In this document: piece after piece, positions 1 to 5,566 of the stretch
Layout of the letters: each line of letters opens with the position of its first letter
Position numbering within the stretch: the stretch's first letter is position 1
Assembly (NCBI GenBank): GCA_030621995.1
Contig: JAUXGP010000089.1
Coordinates: 1 to 6,801 of the forward strand
Direction of reading: 5' to 3'
DNA from: Psychrilyobacter sp.
GTDB taxonomy: Bacteria > Fusobacteriota > Fusobacteriia > Fusobacteriales > Fusobacteriaceae
Length of the DNA: 6,801 nucleotides
Translations under genes and position numbers: made by a program
Notes under the pieces: model-generated
What the model was told of the DNA's origin: nothing
Seen by the model: only the letters and a program-made list of their open reading frames with translations
Databases searched by the model: none

Positions 1-25
1 AAAAAATTAAATGGAGGTGGCTATT

Positions 26-112
26 ATGTCTAAGAGACTTACTTGGTGGTGCAAAAACGAATCTAATAAATTTAATACTGAATTATTAAGTAGATCTGTT
101 TTTGACCAATAG
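26..112 (+). CDS. Tryptophan-rich attenuator leader peptide (28 aa)
   Basis: This short ORF begins MSKRLTWWCKN and ends VFDQ, with a UAG stop. The adjacent Trp codons at positions 7 and 8 (44-49) are the defining feature, and a Cys codon follows. A strong Shine-Dalgarno, GGAGGTGG at 13-20, lies just upstream of the ATG. An in-frame ATG at 11 is less likely because it overlaps that Shine-Dalgarno. The ORF is followed by an intrinsic terminator and then by a TrpXYZ-type transporter. In known trp leaders (such as E. coli trpL, which also has a WW pair) the peptide itself has no function; its translation rate reports charged tRNA-Trp. I infer the same here. Both Trp codons lie in the segment that base-pairs with the end of the ORF, and the stop codon sits just after that second segment, which is the geometry expected of an attenuator. 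Confidence 0.85.
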   Translation: MSKRLTWWCKNESNKFNTELLSRSVFDQ

Positions 113-152
113 TTACTGTAGTTATATATATAATTTCCAATGCATTTTATGA

Positions 153-177
153 AAGATTTAAAAAAATCTTGTTTTTT
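153..177 (+). other. AT-rich hairpin plus T tract inside the attenuator leader
   Basis: AAGATTT (153-159) and AAATCTT (164-170) form a 7-bp stem with an AAAA loop, followed by G and six Ts (172-177). A competing hairpin pairs CTTGT (168-172) with ACAAG (185-189), with TTT-AAA continuing inside. Both lie in the region enclosed by the proposed antiterminator (138-192). The hairpin could be a weak secondary terminator or pause site, or simply the apical part of the antiterminator fold. Confidence 0.4.
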
Positions 178-208
178 ATAAAATACAAGGAAGAAATTAA
201 TTATACAG

Positions 209-243
209 AAGGGGTTAATCTTATGGATTAACCTCTTTTTTTT
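209..243 (+). terminator. Intrinsic terminator of the attenuator
   Basis: A 12-bp stem (209-220 with 226-237, one G-U pair at 212/234) closes a 5-base TTATG loop and runs into eight Ts (236-243). It lies 29 bases before the transporter start codon and after the leader ORF, so it can only act as a conditional terminator for the downstream operon. Its left arm (213-218) is the segment claimed by the competing antiterminator pairing. Confidence 0.92.
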
Positions 244-272
244 ATATAAAATAAATTAAAAGGAGTAAAAAA

Positions 273-1214
273 ATGAAAAAATTAATTTTAGAAATCATTT
301 TAATCACGGTCTTGGCAGGGTGCCAGGAAAAACACAAAGATGAGGTCACAGAGAAGATAAATATCGGTATCACTCAAATTGTAGAACATCCATCGTTGGA
401 TCTAATTAGAAACGGGGTGGAAGATGCTCTTAAAGAGAGTGAATACAAAGATAAGATCATATTCAACTATCAAAACGCCCAAGGAGATTTCATCACAGCT
501 CAAACTATTGCAGCTCAATTTAATGAAAATTCTGATATTATAATAGCTATCACTACTCCCAGTGCTCAAGCTGCTTTAAATAAAATACCGGAAAAGCCTC
601 TGTTTTTTACAGCTGTGACCAATCCTGTAATAGCAGGATTAAAAGGTAAAAATATCACTGGAGTAAGTGACATGTCACCGGTAAAAGAACAGGTAAAGCT
701 GATCCAAGAATTTCTTCCTCAAACAAAAACAATAGGAACTATATATACTACCAGCGAAGCTAATTCCACATATCTTGTAGAAGAATTTATTGAAGCCGCT
801 GAAAAGGCAGGATATAAAGTTATTGCCAGAGGAGTTACCAATGTCACAGAAGTGGCTTCTGCAATGGACAGTCTTATGGGAGACGTCGATACAATCTACA
901 CAACCAAGGATAATAATATCGCCTCGGCTTACAGCCTTATTATAGATCGAGCCAACAAGGCTAATATCCCCGTTATAGGAGCTACTAAAGATTTTACTAA
1001 AGCAGGTGCACTGGCTTCCTCCGGAATATCAGAATACCAGGTAGGATACCAAACTGGAGAGATGGTTATAAGATACCTCAATGGAGAACAAATTCAAGAT
1101 ATGCCCATAGAATATTTAAAAAAATCAGAACTGACTATCAATAAAAAGCAGATGAAGAAATACGGGATCTTATTGGATAAAGATCAATTAAAAAATATTG
1201 AAATTATAAATTAA
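273..1214 (+). CDS. trpX: ABC transporter substrate-binding lipoprotein, probable tryptophan binding (TrpX-like)
   Basis: This is the periplasm-facing, lipid-anchored binding protein of an ABC importer. The 313-residue product has a short hydrophobic signal and a lipobox LAGC with the lipidated Cys at 17. The mature part has the periplasmic-binding fold of the ABC_sub_bind (COG2984) family: the family-typical opening IGITQIVEHPSLD (31-43), the PLFFTAVTNPVIAGL segment near the first lobe's end, and a C-terminal stretch IPVIGATKDFTKAGALAS followed by a YQVGYQTGEM helix. AGGAG at 261-265 supports the ATG at 273. It is the first gene of a three-gene operon, 11 bases before the permease. The family includes streptococcal TrpX, but members bind various ligands. 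The Trp assignment here rests mainly on the WW leader upstream. The protein contains no Trp residue. Confidence 0.85.
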   Translation: MKKLILEIILITVLAGCQEKHKDEVTEKINIGITQIVEHPSLDLIRNGVEDALKESEYKDKIIFNYQNAQGDFITAQTIAAQFNENSDIIIAITTPSAQAALNKIPEKPLFFTAVTNPVIAGLKGKNITGVSDMSPVKEQVKLIQEFLPQTKTIGTIYTTSEANSTYLVEEFIEAAEKAGYKVIARGVTNVTEVASAMDSLMGDVDTIYTTKDNNIASAYSLIIDRANKANIPVIGATKDFTKAGALASSGISEYQVGYQTGEMVIRYLNGEQIQDMPIEYLKKSELTINKKQMKKYGILLDKDQLKNIEIIN

Positions 1215-1225
1215 AGGAGTAAATT

Positions 1226-2092
1226 ATGTTATCAGGAACTATTGAACAGGGGCTAATTTTTGCAATAATGGCTTTAGGGTTGTACATTTCCTATAAAATA
1301 CTAGATTTCCCAGATCTTACTGTAGATGGATCTTTTCCCATGGGAGCTTCCATCGTAGCTGTCCTTATCATAAATGGTGTCAACCCCATCTTGACTTTAG
1401 GAGCTGCATTTATGGGTGGATGCCTTGCAGGATTTATCACTGGATACATCCATATAAAATTCAAGATCACGAACCTTTTGGCCGGAATTATTGTTATGAC
1501 AGGTTTATATAGTATCAATCTCAGGATAATGGGTAGATCAAATATCCCGTTATTTGGAGTTGATAATATATTTTCTAACGGGAATAATCTTTTGATCATA
1601 TTGTTTATTGTACTCCTATCTAAGTTTTCTTTGGACTATCTGCTTAAAACAAAATTTGGATTTTCCCTGCGAGCTTTAGGAGATAATGAAACATTGGTAG
1701 TATCTTTAGGAATAGACGAGAAAAAATTAAAAATAATCGGTCTTATGTTAGCTAATGGTTTAGTAGCTTTATCTGGTGGTATCTTAGCTCAATATCAAGG
1801 ATTTTCAGATATTGCCATGGGTACAGGAACCATTGTTACAGGGCTGGCTTCTATTATTATAGGGGAAAGTGTCTTAAAAAAAGGAAAGAGATTAAATGTC
1901 ACAACTATTGTAGTCATCGGTTCCATCTTATATAGATTTATAATAATGGGTTCTCTCAAGGCAGGATTTAATGCCAGCGATATAAAGCTTATTACTGCAA
2001 TTCTTACCGTTGGAATTATGGCCTTTAAAAGTAAAAACTTAAAATTAACATTAATAAAAAGAAGATTAGGAGGTGTATTTCAAAATGCTTAA
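1226..2092 (+). CDS. trpY: ABC transporter permease, probable tryptophan importer (TrpY-like)
   Basis: This is the 288-residue inner-membrane channel subunit of the importer, in the BPD_transp_2 (COG4120-like) family. It is strongly hydrophobic, with about eight or nine possible membrane segments. The N-terminal motif FPDLTVDGSFPMGA (28-41) is characteristic of this permease group. The cytoplasmic loop FGFSLRALGDN (144-154) is the expected coupling loop that contacts the ATPase. The start is fixed by AAAGGAG at 1213-1219, which overlaps the stop codon of the preceding gene. Its 3' end overlaps the ATPase gene by 8 bases and contains that gene's ribosome binding site, suggesting translational coupling. 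There is no Trp residue in the protein, unusual for a polytopic membrane protein. Substrate is inferred from the leader. Confidence 0.87.
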   Translation: MLSGTIEQGLIFAIMALGLYISYKILDFPDLTVDGSFPMGASIVAVLIINGVNPILTLGAAFMGGCLAGFITGYIHIKFKITNLLAGIIVMTGLYSINLRIMGRSNIPLFGVDNIFSNGNNLLIILFIVLLSKFSLDYLLKTKFGFSLRALGDNETLVVSLGIDEKKLKIIGLMLANGLVALSGGILAQYQGFSDIAMGTGTIVTGLASIIIGESVLKKGKRLNVTTIVVIGSILYRFIIMGSLKAGFNASDIKLITAILTVGIMAFKSKNLKLTLIKRRLGGVFQNA

Positions 2093-2879
2093 AATTAGTA
2101 ATTTAAACAAATCATTTCATTCTGAACTGGGTAGTGAAAAAAAAGTTTTTAAAGGGTTAGATTTTCAATTAAACCATGGAGATTTTGTATCTATCATTGG
2201 AAGTAATGGAGCTGGAAAATCTACTCTTCTGAATATCATTATGGGAAATATCACCCCAGATGGTGGAAATTTATATATAGAAGGCAGAGATTTTACAGAT
2301 CTGGCTAACTATAAAAGAAATACCTTTATCTCAAAGGTATATCAAAACCCTGCCTTGGGAACTGCACCATCTATGACAATCTTTGAAAACCTTTCTATGG
2401 CAGACAATAAAGGAAAAAGATTTAATCTTACTCTGGGTTTAAATAAAAAAAAGAAAGAAATTTATAAAAACACTCTAACTCAATTAGGTCTGGGGCTGGA
2501 AAAACAACTGGATACAGAAGTCGGATTATTATCCGGCGGTCAGAGACAATGTCTGGCTCTTATTATGGCAACTTTAAATAAACCTAAAATATTATTGTTA
2601 GATGAACATACTGCTGCTCTTGACCCCAAGACATCGGAGCTGATTATGGAAAAAACAAAAAAAATAGTGGAAGATCATAAGATTCCTACTCTTATGATAA
2701 CTCATAACTTGAATGATGCTATAAAATATGGGAACAGATTAATTATGCTGCATGAGGGACAGATAATCTTAGATTTTATAGGAGAAGAAAAGCAGACCCT
2801 TACTCCTGAAAAACTTCTGAAAATATTTCACACCAAGCATACCACTATAAAAGATGATGAACTTTTCAGCCTTTCCTAG
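2085..2879 (+). CDS. trpZ: ABC transporter ATP-binding protein, probable tryptophan importer (TrpZ-like)
   Basis: This is the 264-residue cytoplasmic ATPase that powers the importer. All canonical motifs are present: Walker A GSNGAGKST (39-47), Q-loop Gln87 in VYQNP, signature LSGGQ (149-153), Walker B ILLLDE (169-174), D-loop around ALD (178-180) and switch His207 in MITHNL. I chose the ATG at 2085 over an in-frame GTG at 2073 because AGGAGG at 2068-2073 overlaps the GTG and is well placed (11 bases) for the ATG. The gene overlaps the permease by 8 bases. An insertion rich in Lys (about 108-126) lies between the Q-loop and the signature. The sequence has no Trp residue. It ends the operon, with a terminator about 80 bases downstream. 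Confidence 0.9.
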   Translation: MLKISNLNKSFHSELGSEKKVFKGLDFQLNHGDFVSIIGSNGAGKSTLLNIIMGNITPDGGNLYIEGRDFTDLANYKRNTFISKVYQNPALGTAPSMTIFENLSMADNKGKRFNLTLGLNKKKKEIYKNTLTQLGLGLEKQLDTEVGLLSGGQRQCLALIMATLNKPKILLLDEHTAALDPKTSELIMEKTKKIVEDHKIPTLMITHNLNDAIKYGNRLIMLHEGQIILDFIGEEKQTLTPEKLLKIFHTKHTTIKDDELFSLS

Positions 2880-2960
2880 TTCCTCTTAATAAAGGAAATT
2901 TGAATTTTTATTTAATATAATTATAGATAAATTAACCTAAATTTCAGGAGATAAAAAAAT

Positions 2961-2999
2961 AAAAAAACTCTTTCAAAATTTATAAAAGGTTTTTTTTTT
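2961..2999 (+). terminator. Intrinsic terminator after the ABC importer operon
   Basis: AAAAAAAC (2961-2968) and CTTT (2970-2973) pair with AAAGG (2985-2989) and the following Ts, with T2969 bulged and an 11-base loop. Ten Ts (2990-2999) follow. The stem is AT-rich but the arrangement is typical of this genome. It separates the importer from the next gene, so gene 3075-3809 probably has its own promoter in 3000-3060, where I see only AT-rich, poorly matching -10-like hexamers such as TATAGT at 3015-3020. Confidence 0.75.
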
Positions 3000-3074
3000 A
3001 TTTTCCCTAATAACTATAGTAGATATATATTAATTGTGGAAATTTAAAAATCTAAGTTAAGTAGGTGAATTAAA

Positions 3075-3809
3075 ATGTTTAATCTTAAAAAACATATTCT
3101 TTTTATTATTTTTTTTATTCTTATGGGAAATATACTGCTTGGAGGTGGAGAGGAAGTAAGTTACAACCTAGAGGTGGAAAGCATTGTTCTTGAAAAAAAC
3201 TTCGATAAATTAAAAAAGGATACAGGATCACTTTTCATCCTTGCAGGTGCAACAGCTGCCATACTATATGCCCTGCCGGAATCAGCAACAGGATGGGATA
3301 AAGGTGGGGATACAAGTATGTTTGAAAAATGGAGAAGCAATGTAAAGGATGGCCCTGTCTGGGATCAGGATAATCCCGCGTATAACTATGTGGGTCATAT
3401 GTATGCAGGAGGAGCATATTATATATTGGCCAGAAATGCCAATTACTCAAAATTTGAATCTTTCTGGTATACATTTCTTATATCTACATTCTTTTGGGAA
3501 TACGGGATAGAGGCATTTGCTGAGACACCTTCTATGCAGGATATTGTGATAACTCCAGTTTTTGGTTCCATGGTAGGAGAAGGATTTTATACCCTTCAGA
3601 ATTATATTTTAGATAACAATGGCATGCTGTTCAATTCCAAGTTTTGGGGAAGTACTACTATGATGCTTATAGATCCAATGGGACATCTTTCCAATTATAT
3701 GTATGATGACTACAAAAGAACAAGTCATATGGGGGTAATAGTAAACGCCGTTGAATATGAAGGGGAAACAAAATTACTTTTAGGAATAAATTTTATGTTC
3801 CCATTTTAG
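3075..3809 (+). CDS. DUF3943-family envelope protein
   Basis: This 244-residue protein has an N-terminal signal peptide: Lys5-Lys6, a hydrophobic core at about 8-22, and Gly-rich residues near a possible cleavage site. A second hydrophobic stretch lies at about 53-67. The core carries the conserved pattern I recognise as DUF3943: NYVGHMYAG (104-112), then AR (119-120), and FFWEYGIEAFAETPS (139-153) running into DIVITPVFGSMVGE (156-169). His108, Glu142, Glu146, Glu150 and Glu169 look like the conserved polar set. The C-terminus, TKLLLGINFMFPF, ends in an aromatic-rich strand ending in Phe, as in outer-membrane proteins. The biochemical function of the family is unknown to me. AGGTG at 3063-3067 supports the start. 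Its stop codon overlaps the ribosome binding site of the next gene, so the two are probably co-expressed. It contains six Trp residues, in contrast to the upstream operon. Confidence 0.8.
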   Translation: MFNLKKHILFIIFFILMGNILLGGGEEVSYNLEVESIVLEKNFDKLKKDTGSLFILAGATAAILYALPESATGWDKGGDTSMFEKWRSNVKDGPVWDQDNPAYNYVGHMYAGGAYYILARNANYSKFESFWYTFLISTFFWEYGIEAFAETPSMQDIVITPVFGSMVGEGFYTLQNYILDNNGMLFNSKFWGSTTMMLIDPMGHLSNYMYDDYKRTSHMGVIVNAVEYEGETKLLLGINFMFPF

Positions 3810-3818
3810 GAGGTAATT

Positions 3819-4286
3819 ATGAAAAAATTAGTGTTAGCGGGATTATTTATTTTGGGGTTAGACCTTTATTCGGTTGGAATAAATGTAGGAGTCGGCGGCA
3901 GCTATGGTAAGTATTTAGAGGCTGAAACCGGAAGTTTAAATTTAAATTTAGAAATTATTCATGAAATTTTTCCCAATATAGAACTTGGATTTGGAGGGAT
4001 CGGAGAATTTAATTTTAATGATAGAGGGATGGAAACTTTCCCGGTATACCTGAGCGGTAAATTCTATTCTGAAAATACCCCGGGTTTATATGCTGTTGGA
4101 AGATACGGCAGAACCCTTTATAAAGGTACGAATAAAATCGGAGCTTATGCTTATCTGGGTATGGGTAAAAGATTAGAATCTGGATTATCCATTGAAGGAG
4201 GATTTTCACTTGCCAATCAAGACACTGAAGAATCGATATTAAATAATGGAAATATAGCACTTTCATTGATAGTACCGATATTTTAA
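3819..4286 (+). CDS. Small predicted outer-membrane beta-barrel protein
   Basis: This 155-residue protein starts with a signal peptide (MKKLVLAGLFILGLDLYS, cleavage near residue 18). The rest is a series of short amphipathic strands with alternating small or polar and hydrophobic residues, rich in Gly, Tyr and Leu (for example INVGVGGSYGKY, IELGFGGIGEF, FPVYLSGKFY, GLYAVGRYGR, KIGAYAYLGMGKRL, LSIEGGFSLA). It ends IALSLIVPIF, with a terminal Phe as expected for recognition by the outer-membrane assembly machinery. I count about eight candidate strands, which would make a small OmpX/OmpA-size barrel. AGGAGG at 3808-3813 overlaps the stop of the preceding gene and sets the ATG at 3819. No specific family is recognised with certainty. 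Its role is unknown, but the coupling to the DUF3943 gene suggests they act together at the cell surface. Confidence 0.75.
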   Translation: MKKLVLAGLFILGLDLYSVGINVGVGGSYGKYLEAETGSLNLNLEIIHEIFPNIELGFGGIGEFNFNDRGMETFPVYLSGKFYSENTPGLYAVGRYGRTLYKGTNKIGAYAYLGMGKRLESGLSIEGGFSLANQDTEESILNNGNIALSLIVPIF

Positions 4287-4338
4287 GACCTGATATTATA
4301 TTTAAATATTTGGTATTTTAACTGGAGGGAAGGATTTT

Positions 4339-5502
4339 ATGAAAGGGTTTAAAAAAAATGTTGTGATTCGATTTATTTTACTTATTGGATTTGTGATAAT
4401 ATCTTCATTATTTTTTTCTGATATCTTGGGTGGGGAAGAAAAAAGATCTTTACCTAAATCCTTAGTTTTTCAAACTGAGATGACAATATCGGAATTTGGA
4501 GAAAAGAATAATTTGCCCAATTCAGTTTTATTAAAGGAGTTTCAATTAGAAGGAAAAAAAGATTTTCAGAAGAAATTAGGTGATTTTGATAATTTGGAGG
4601 AGAAGATTAGTTCAGTAAGAAGTGGGCTGGCACTGCATAGAGAAGGGGAGTCTAAATCTTGGGTTAAGATTGCAATAAAGTTTGGATTATGGATTTTTAT
4701 TCAGATAATAGTGTTTAATTTAATCCGAAGAAATAAGATCACCGTTAAAAATAGAAAGATTATTTATTTTATCTCCTTGACGATATTCGGAGTTATACTA
4801 GGCTCAGATCCCGGTCCCATGGGGACTGTCAAAGATGCCGTTGCACTTTTTGCAATTGACGGAGTCATCTTCCCTCAAAGGCTGGCAGCCATGAGTATAT
4901 TTTTATTTATGGTTTTTATTGCAAATAAATTTATCTGCTCTTGGGGGTGTCAAGTTGGAACACTCCAGGACTTGATTTTTAGACTAAACAAAAATAATAC
5001 AACAAAGAAGGGTATAATCAGACAATATAAAATTCCCTTTGTTGTGAGTAACTCTATCCGTATAATATTTTTTATTATCTTTACTCTCACAGCATTTATG
5101 TGGAGTATCGATATTGTAGAATATATCGACCCATTCAAGATTTTTGCACCTATGAAACTTGAAATTATTGGGATGGGATTTGTAGGGCTAATATTTATAG
5201 GAAGTATCTTTGTATATCGTCCATGGTGCCACTTATTTTGTCCCTTTGGATTAGCAGGCTGGTTTATTGAAAAAATATCTGTCTTTAAAATTTGTGTCGA
5301 TTATGATAAATGTATTTCCTGTGAAGCCTGTTCTAAAGCTTGTCCATCAACGGCAATGGAAAGTATATTAAAACAAGAAAAAAGCATTCCAGATTGTTTT
5401 TCTTGTGGTTCTTGTATAGAAACCTGTCCAACTAAGGCAATCAGCTTTAAAAAAGGAAAAAGACCTGTCCCACCAAAAGGTAAATTTAAAAAAGGAACGT
5501 GA
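4339..5502 (+). CDS. Membrane-bound polyferredoxin, NapH/YccM-like 4Fe-4S protein
   Basis: This 387-residue integral membrane electron carrier has one N-terminal membrane helix (about 8-27), a long extracytoplasmic loop (about 28-107), further helices (about 110-128, 141-155, 183-199, 235-256, 276-292), and a C-terminal cytoplasmic ferredoxin domain. NapH-type Cys pairs follow membrane helices: CSWGC (200-204) and CHLFCP (297-302). Two 4Fe-4S motifs are complete: C325-x2-C328-x2-C331-x3-C335-P and C353-x2-C356-x2-C359-x3-C363-P. Family members pass electrons between the quinone pool or ferredoxin and periplasmic acceptors. The specific partner here is unknown, since no reductase gene is adjacent. 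The loop contains ISEFGEKNNLPNSVLLKEF (50-68), a helical segment not part of the NapH core. GGAGG at 4324-4328 and AAGGA at 4330-4334 precede the ATG. It could be the last gene of the 3075-4286 operon (52-base gap, no clear terminator) or be independently transcribed. Confidence 0.85.
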   Translation: MKGFKKNVVIRFILLIGFVIISSLFFSDILGGEEKRSLPKSLVFQTEMTISEFGEKNNLPNSVLLKEFQLEGKKDFQKKLGDFDNLEEKISSVRSGLALHREGESKSWVKIAIKFGLWIFIQIIVFNLIRRNKITVKNRKIIYFISLTIFGVILGSDPGPMGTVKDAVALFAIDGVIFPQRLAAMSIFLFMVFIANKFICSWGCQVGTLQDLIFRLNKNNTTKKGIIRQYKIPFVVSNSIRIIFFIIFTLTAFMWSIDIVEYIDPFKIFAPMKLEIIGMGFVGLIFIGSIFVYRPWCHLFCPFGLAGWFIEKISVFKICVDYDKCISCEACSKACPSTAMESILKQEKSIPDCFSCGSCIETCPTKAISFKKGKRPVPPKGKFKKGT

Positions 5503-5508
5503 CGTTCC
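5494..5508. repeat. Inverted repeat with a stop codon as its loop
   Basis: GGAACG (5494-5499) and CGTTCC (5503-5508) form a perfect 6-bp inverted repeat, and the three-base loop is exactly the TGA stop of the polyferredoxin gene. There is no T tract, so it is not itself a terminator. The strong terminator starts 15 bases downstream. It may be chance, or a 3'-end stability element. Confidence 0.5.
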
Positions 5509-5522
5509 ATCCAATTAGAAAA

Positions 5523-5566
5523 AAGAAGTCTGCCCACAAAATATGGGCAGACTTCTTCTTTTTTTT
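5523..5566. terminator. Bidirectional intrinsic terminator between convergent genes
   Basis: A perfect 14-bp stem (5523-5536 with 5544-5557), with a GC-rich core CTGCCCA/TGGGCAG and a 7-base loop CAAAATA, is followed on the plus strand by CTTTTTTTT (5558-5566). On the minus strand the stem is followed by four Ts, the complement of 5521-5524 (a few of which extend the stem), and then by a further T-rich stretch. It ends transcription of the polyferredoxin gene and of the convergent YibE/F gene, whose stop codon (5565-5567) overlaps the T tract. Confidence 0.93.

Larger units (their letters stand above)
43..243 (+). promoter_or_regulatory. Ribosome-mediated tryptophan attenuator (alternative RNA folds)
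   Basis: Three mutually exclusive pairings can be read by eye. Fold 1:2: TGGT (47-50) with ACCA (105-108), one bulged G at 51, then CAAAAAC (52-58) with GTTTTTG (98-104), extended by ATCTA (61-65) with TAGAT (91-95). Fold 2:3 (antiterminator): TTGACC (102-107) with GGTTAA (213-218, one G-U), CTGTA (116-120) with TACAG (204-208), and TAATTTC (131-137) with GAAATTA (193-199). Fold 3:4: the terminator at 209-237. A ribosome stalled at the Trp codons would cover segment 1 and leave segment 2 free to capture the left terminator arm, so transcription continues. A ribosome at the UAG (110-112) would mask segment 2, and the terminator forms. The promoter is probably left of the window. Pairings were found by inspection, without energy calculation. 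Confidence 0.8.

Noticed and set aside
1..272. T-box riboswitch or TRAP-type regulation of the Trp importer
   Set aside because: No T-box consensus (GGTGGNACCGCG-like) and no series of GAG/TAG triplets is present. The tandem Trp codons and alternative stems fit leader-peptide attenuation instead.
1291..1599. A 102-codon minus-strand frame, and similar shorter ones opposite the other genes (3235-3474, 4015-4266, 4950-5138, 5301-5537)
   Set aside because: All are antisense to well-supported genes, with compositions that mirror the opposite strand and no recognisable domains.
2073..2084. Earlier GTG start for the ATPase gene
   Set aside because: The GTG overlaps the AGGAGG that serves the ATG at 2085. 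The extra four residues (MYFK) add nothing to the family's usual N-terminus, while MLKISNLNKSF is typical.
2916..2921. TATAAT as a promoter for the DUF3943 gene
   Set aside because: It lies upstream of the intrinsic terminator at 2961-2999 and has no -35 at acceptable spacing, so it is probably chance in AT-rich sequence.
2946..2983. A micro-ORF after AGGAG at 2946-2950 that would read IKKLFQNL from an ATA codon
   Set aside because: ATA is not a normal start, and the sequence is explained by the terminator at 2961-2999. It could be a decayed start, but there is nothing to support that.
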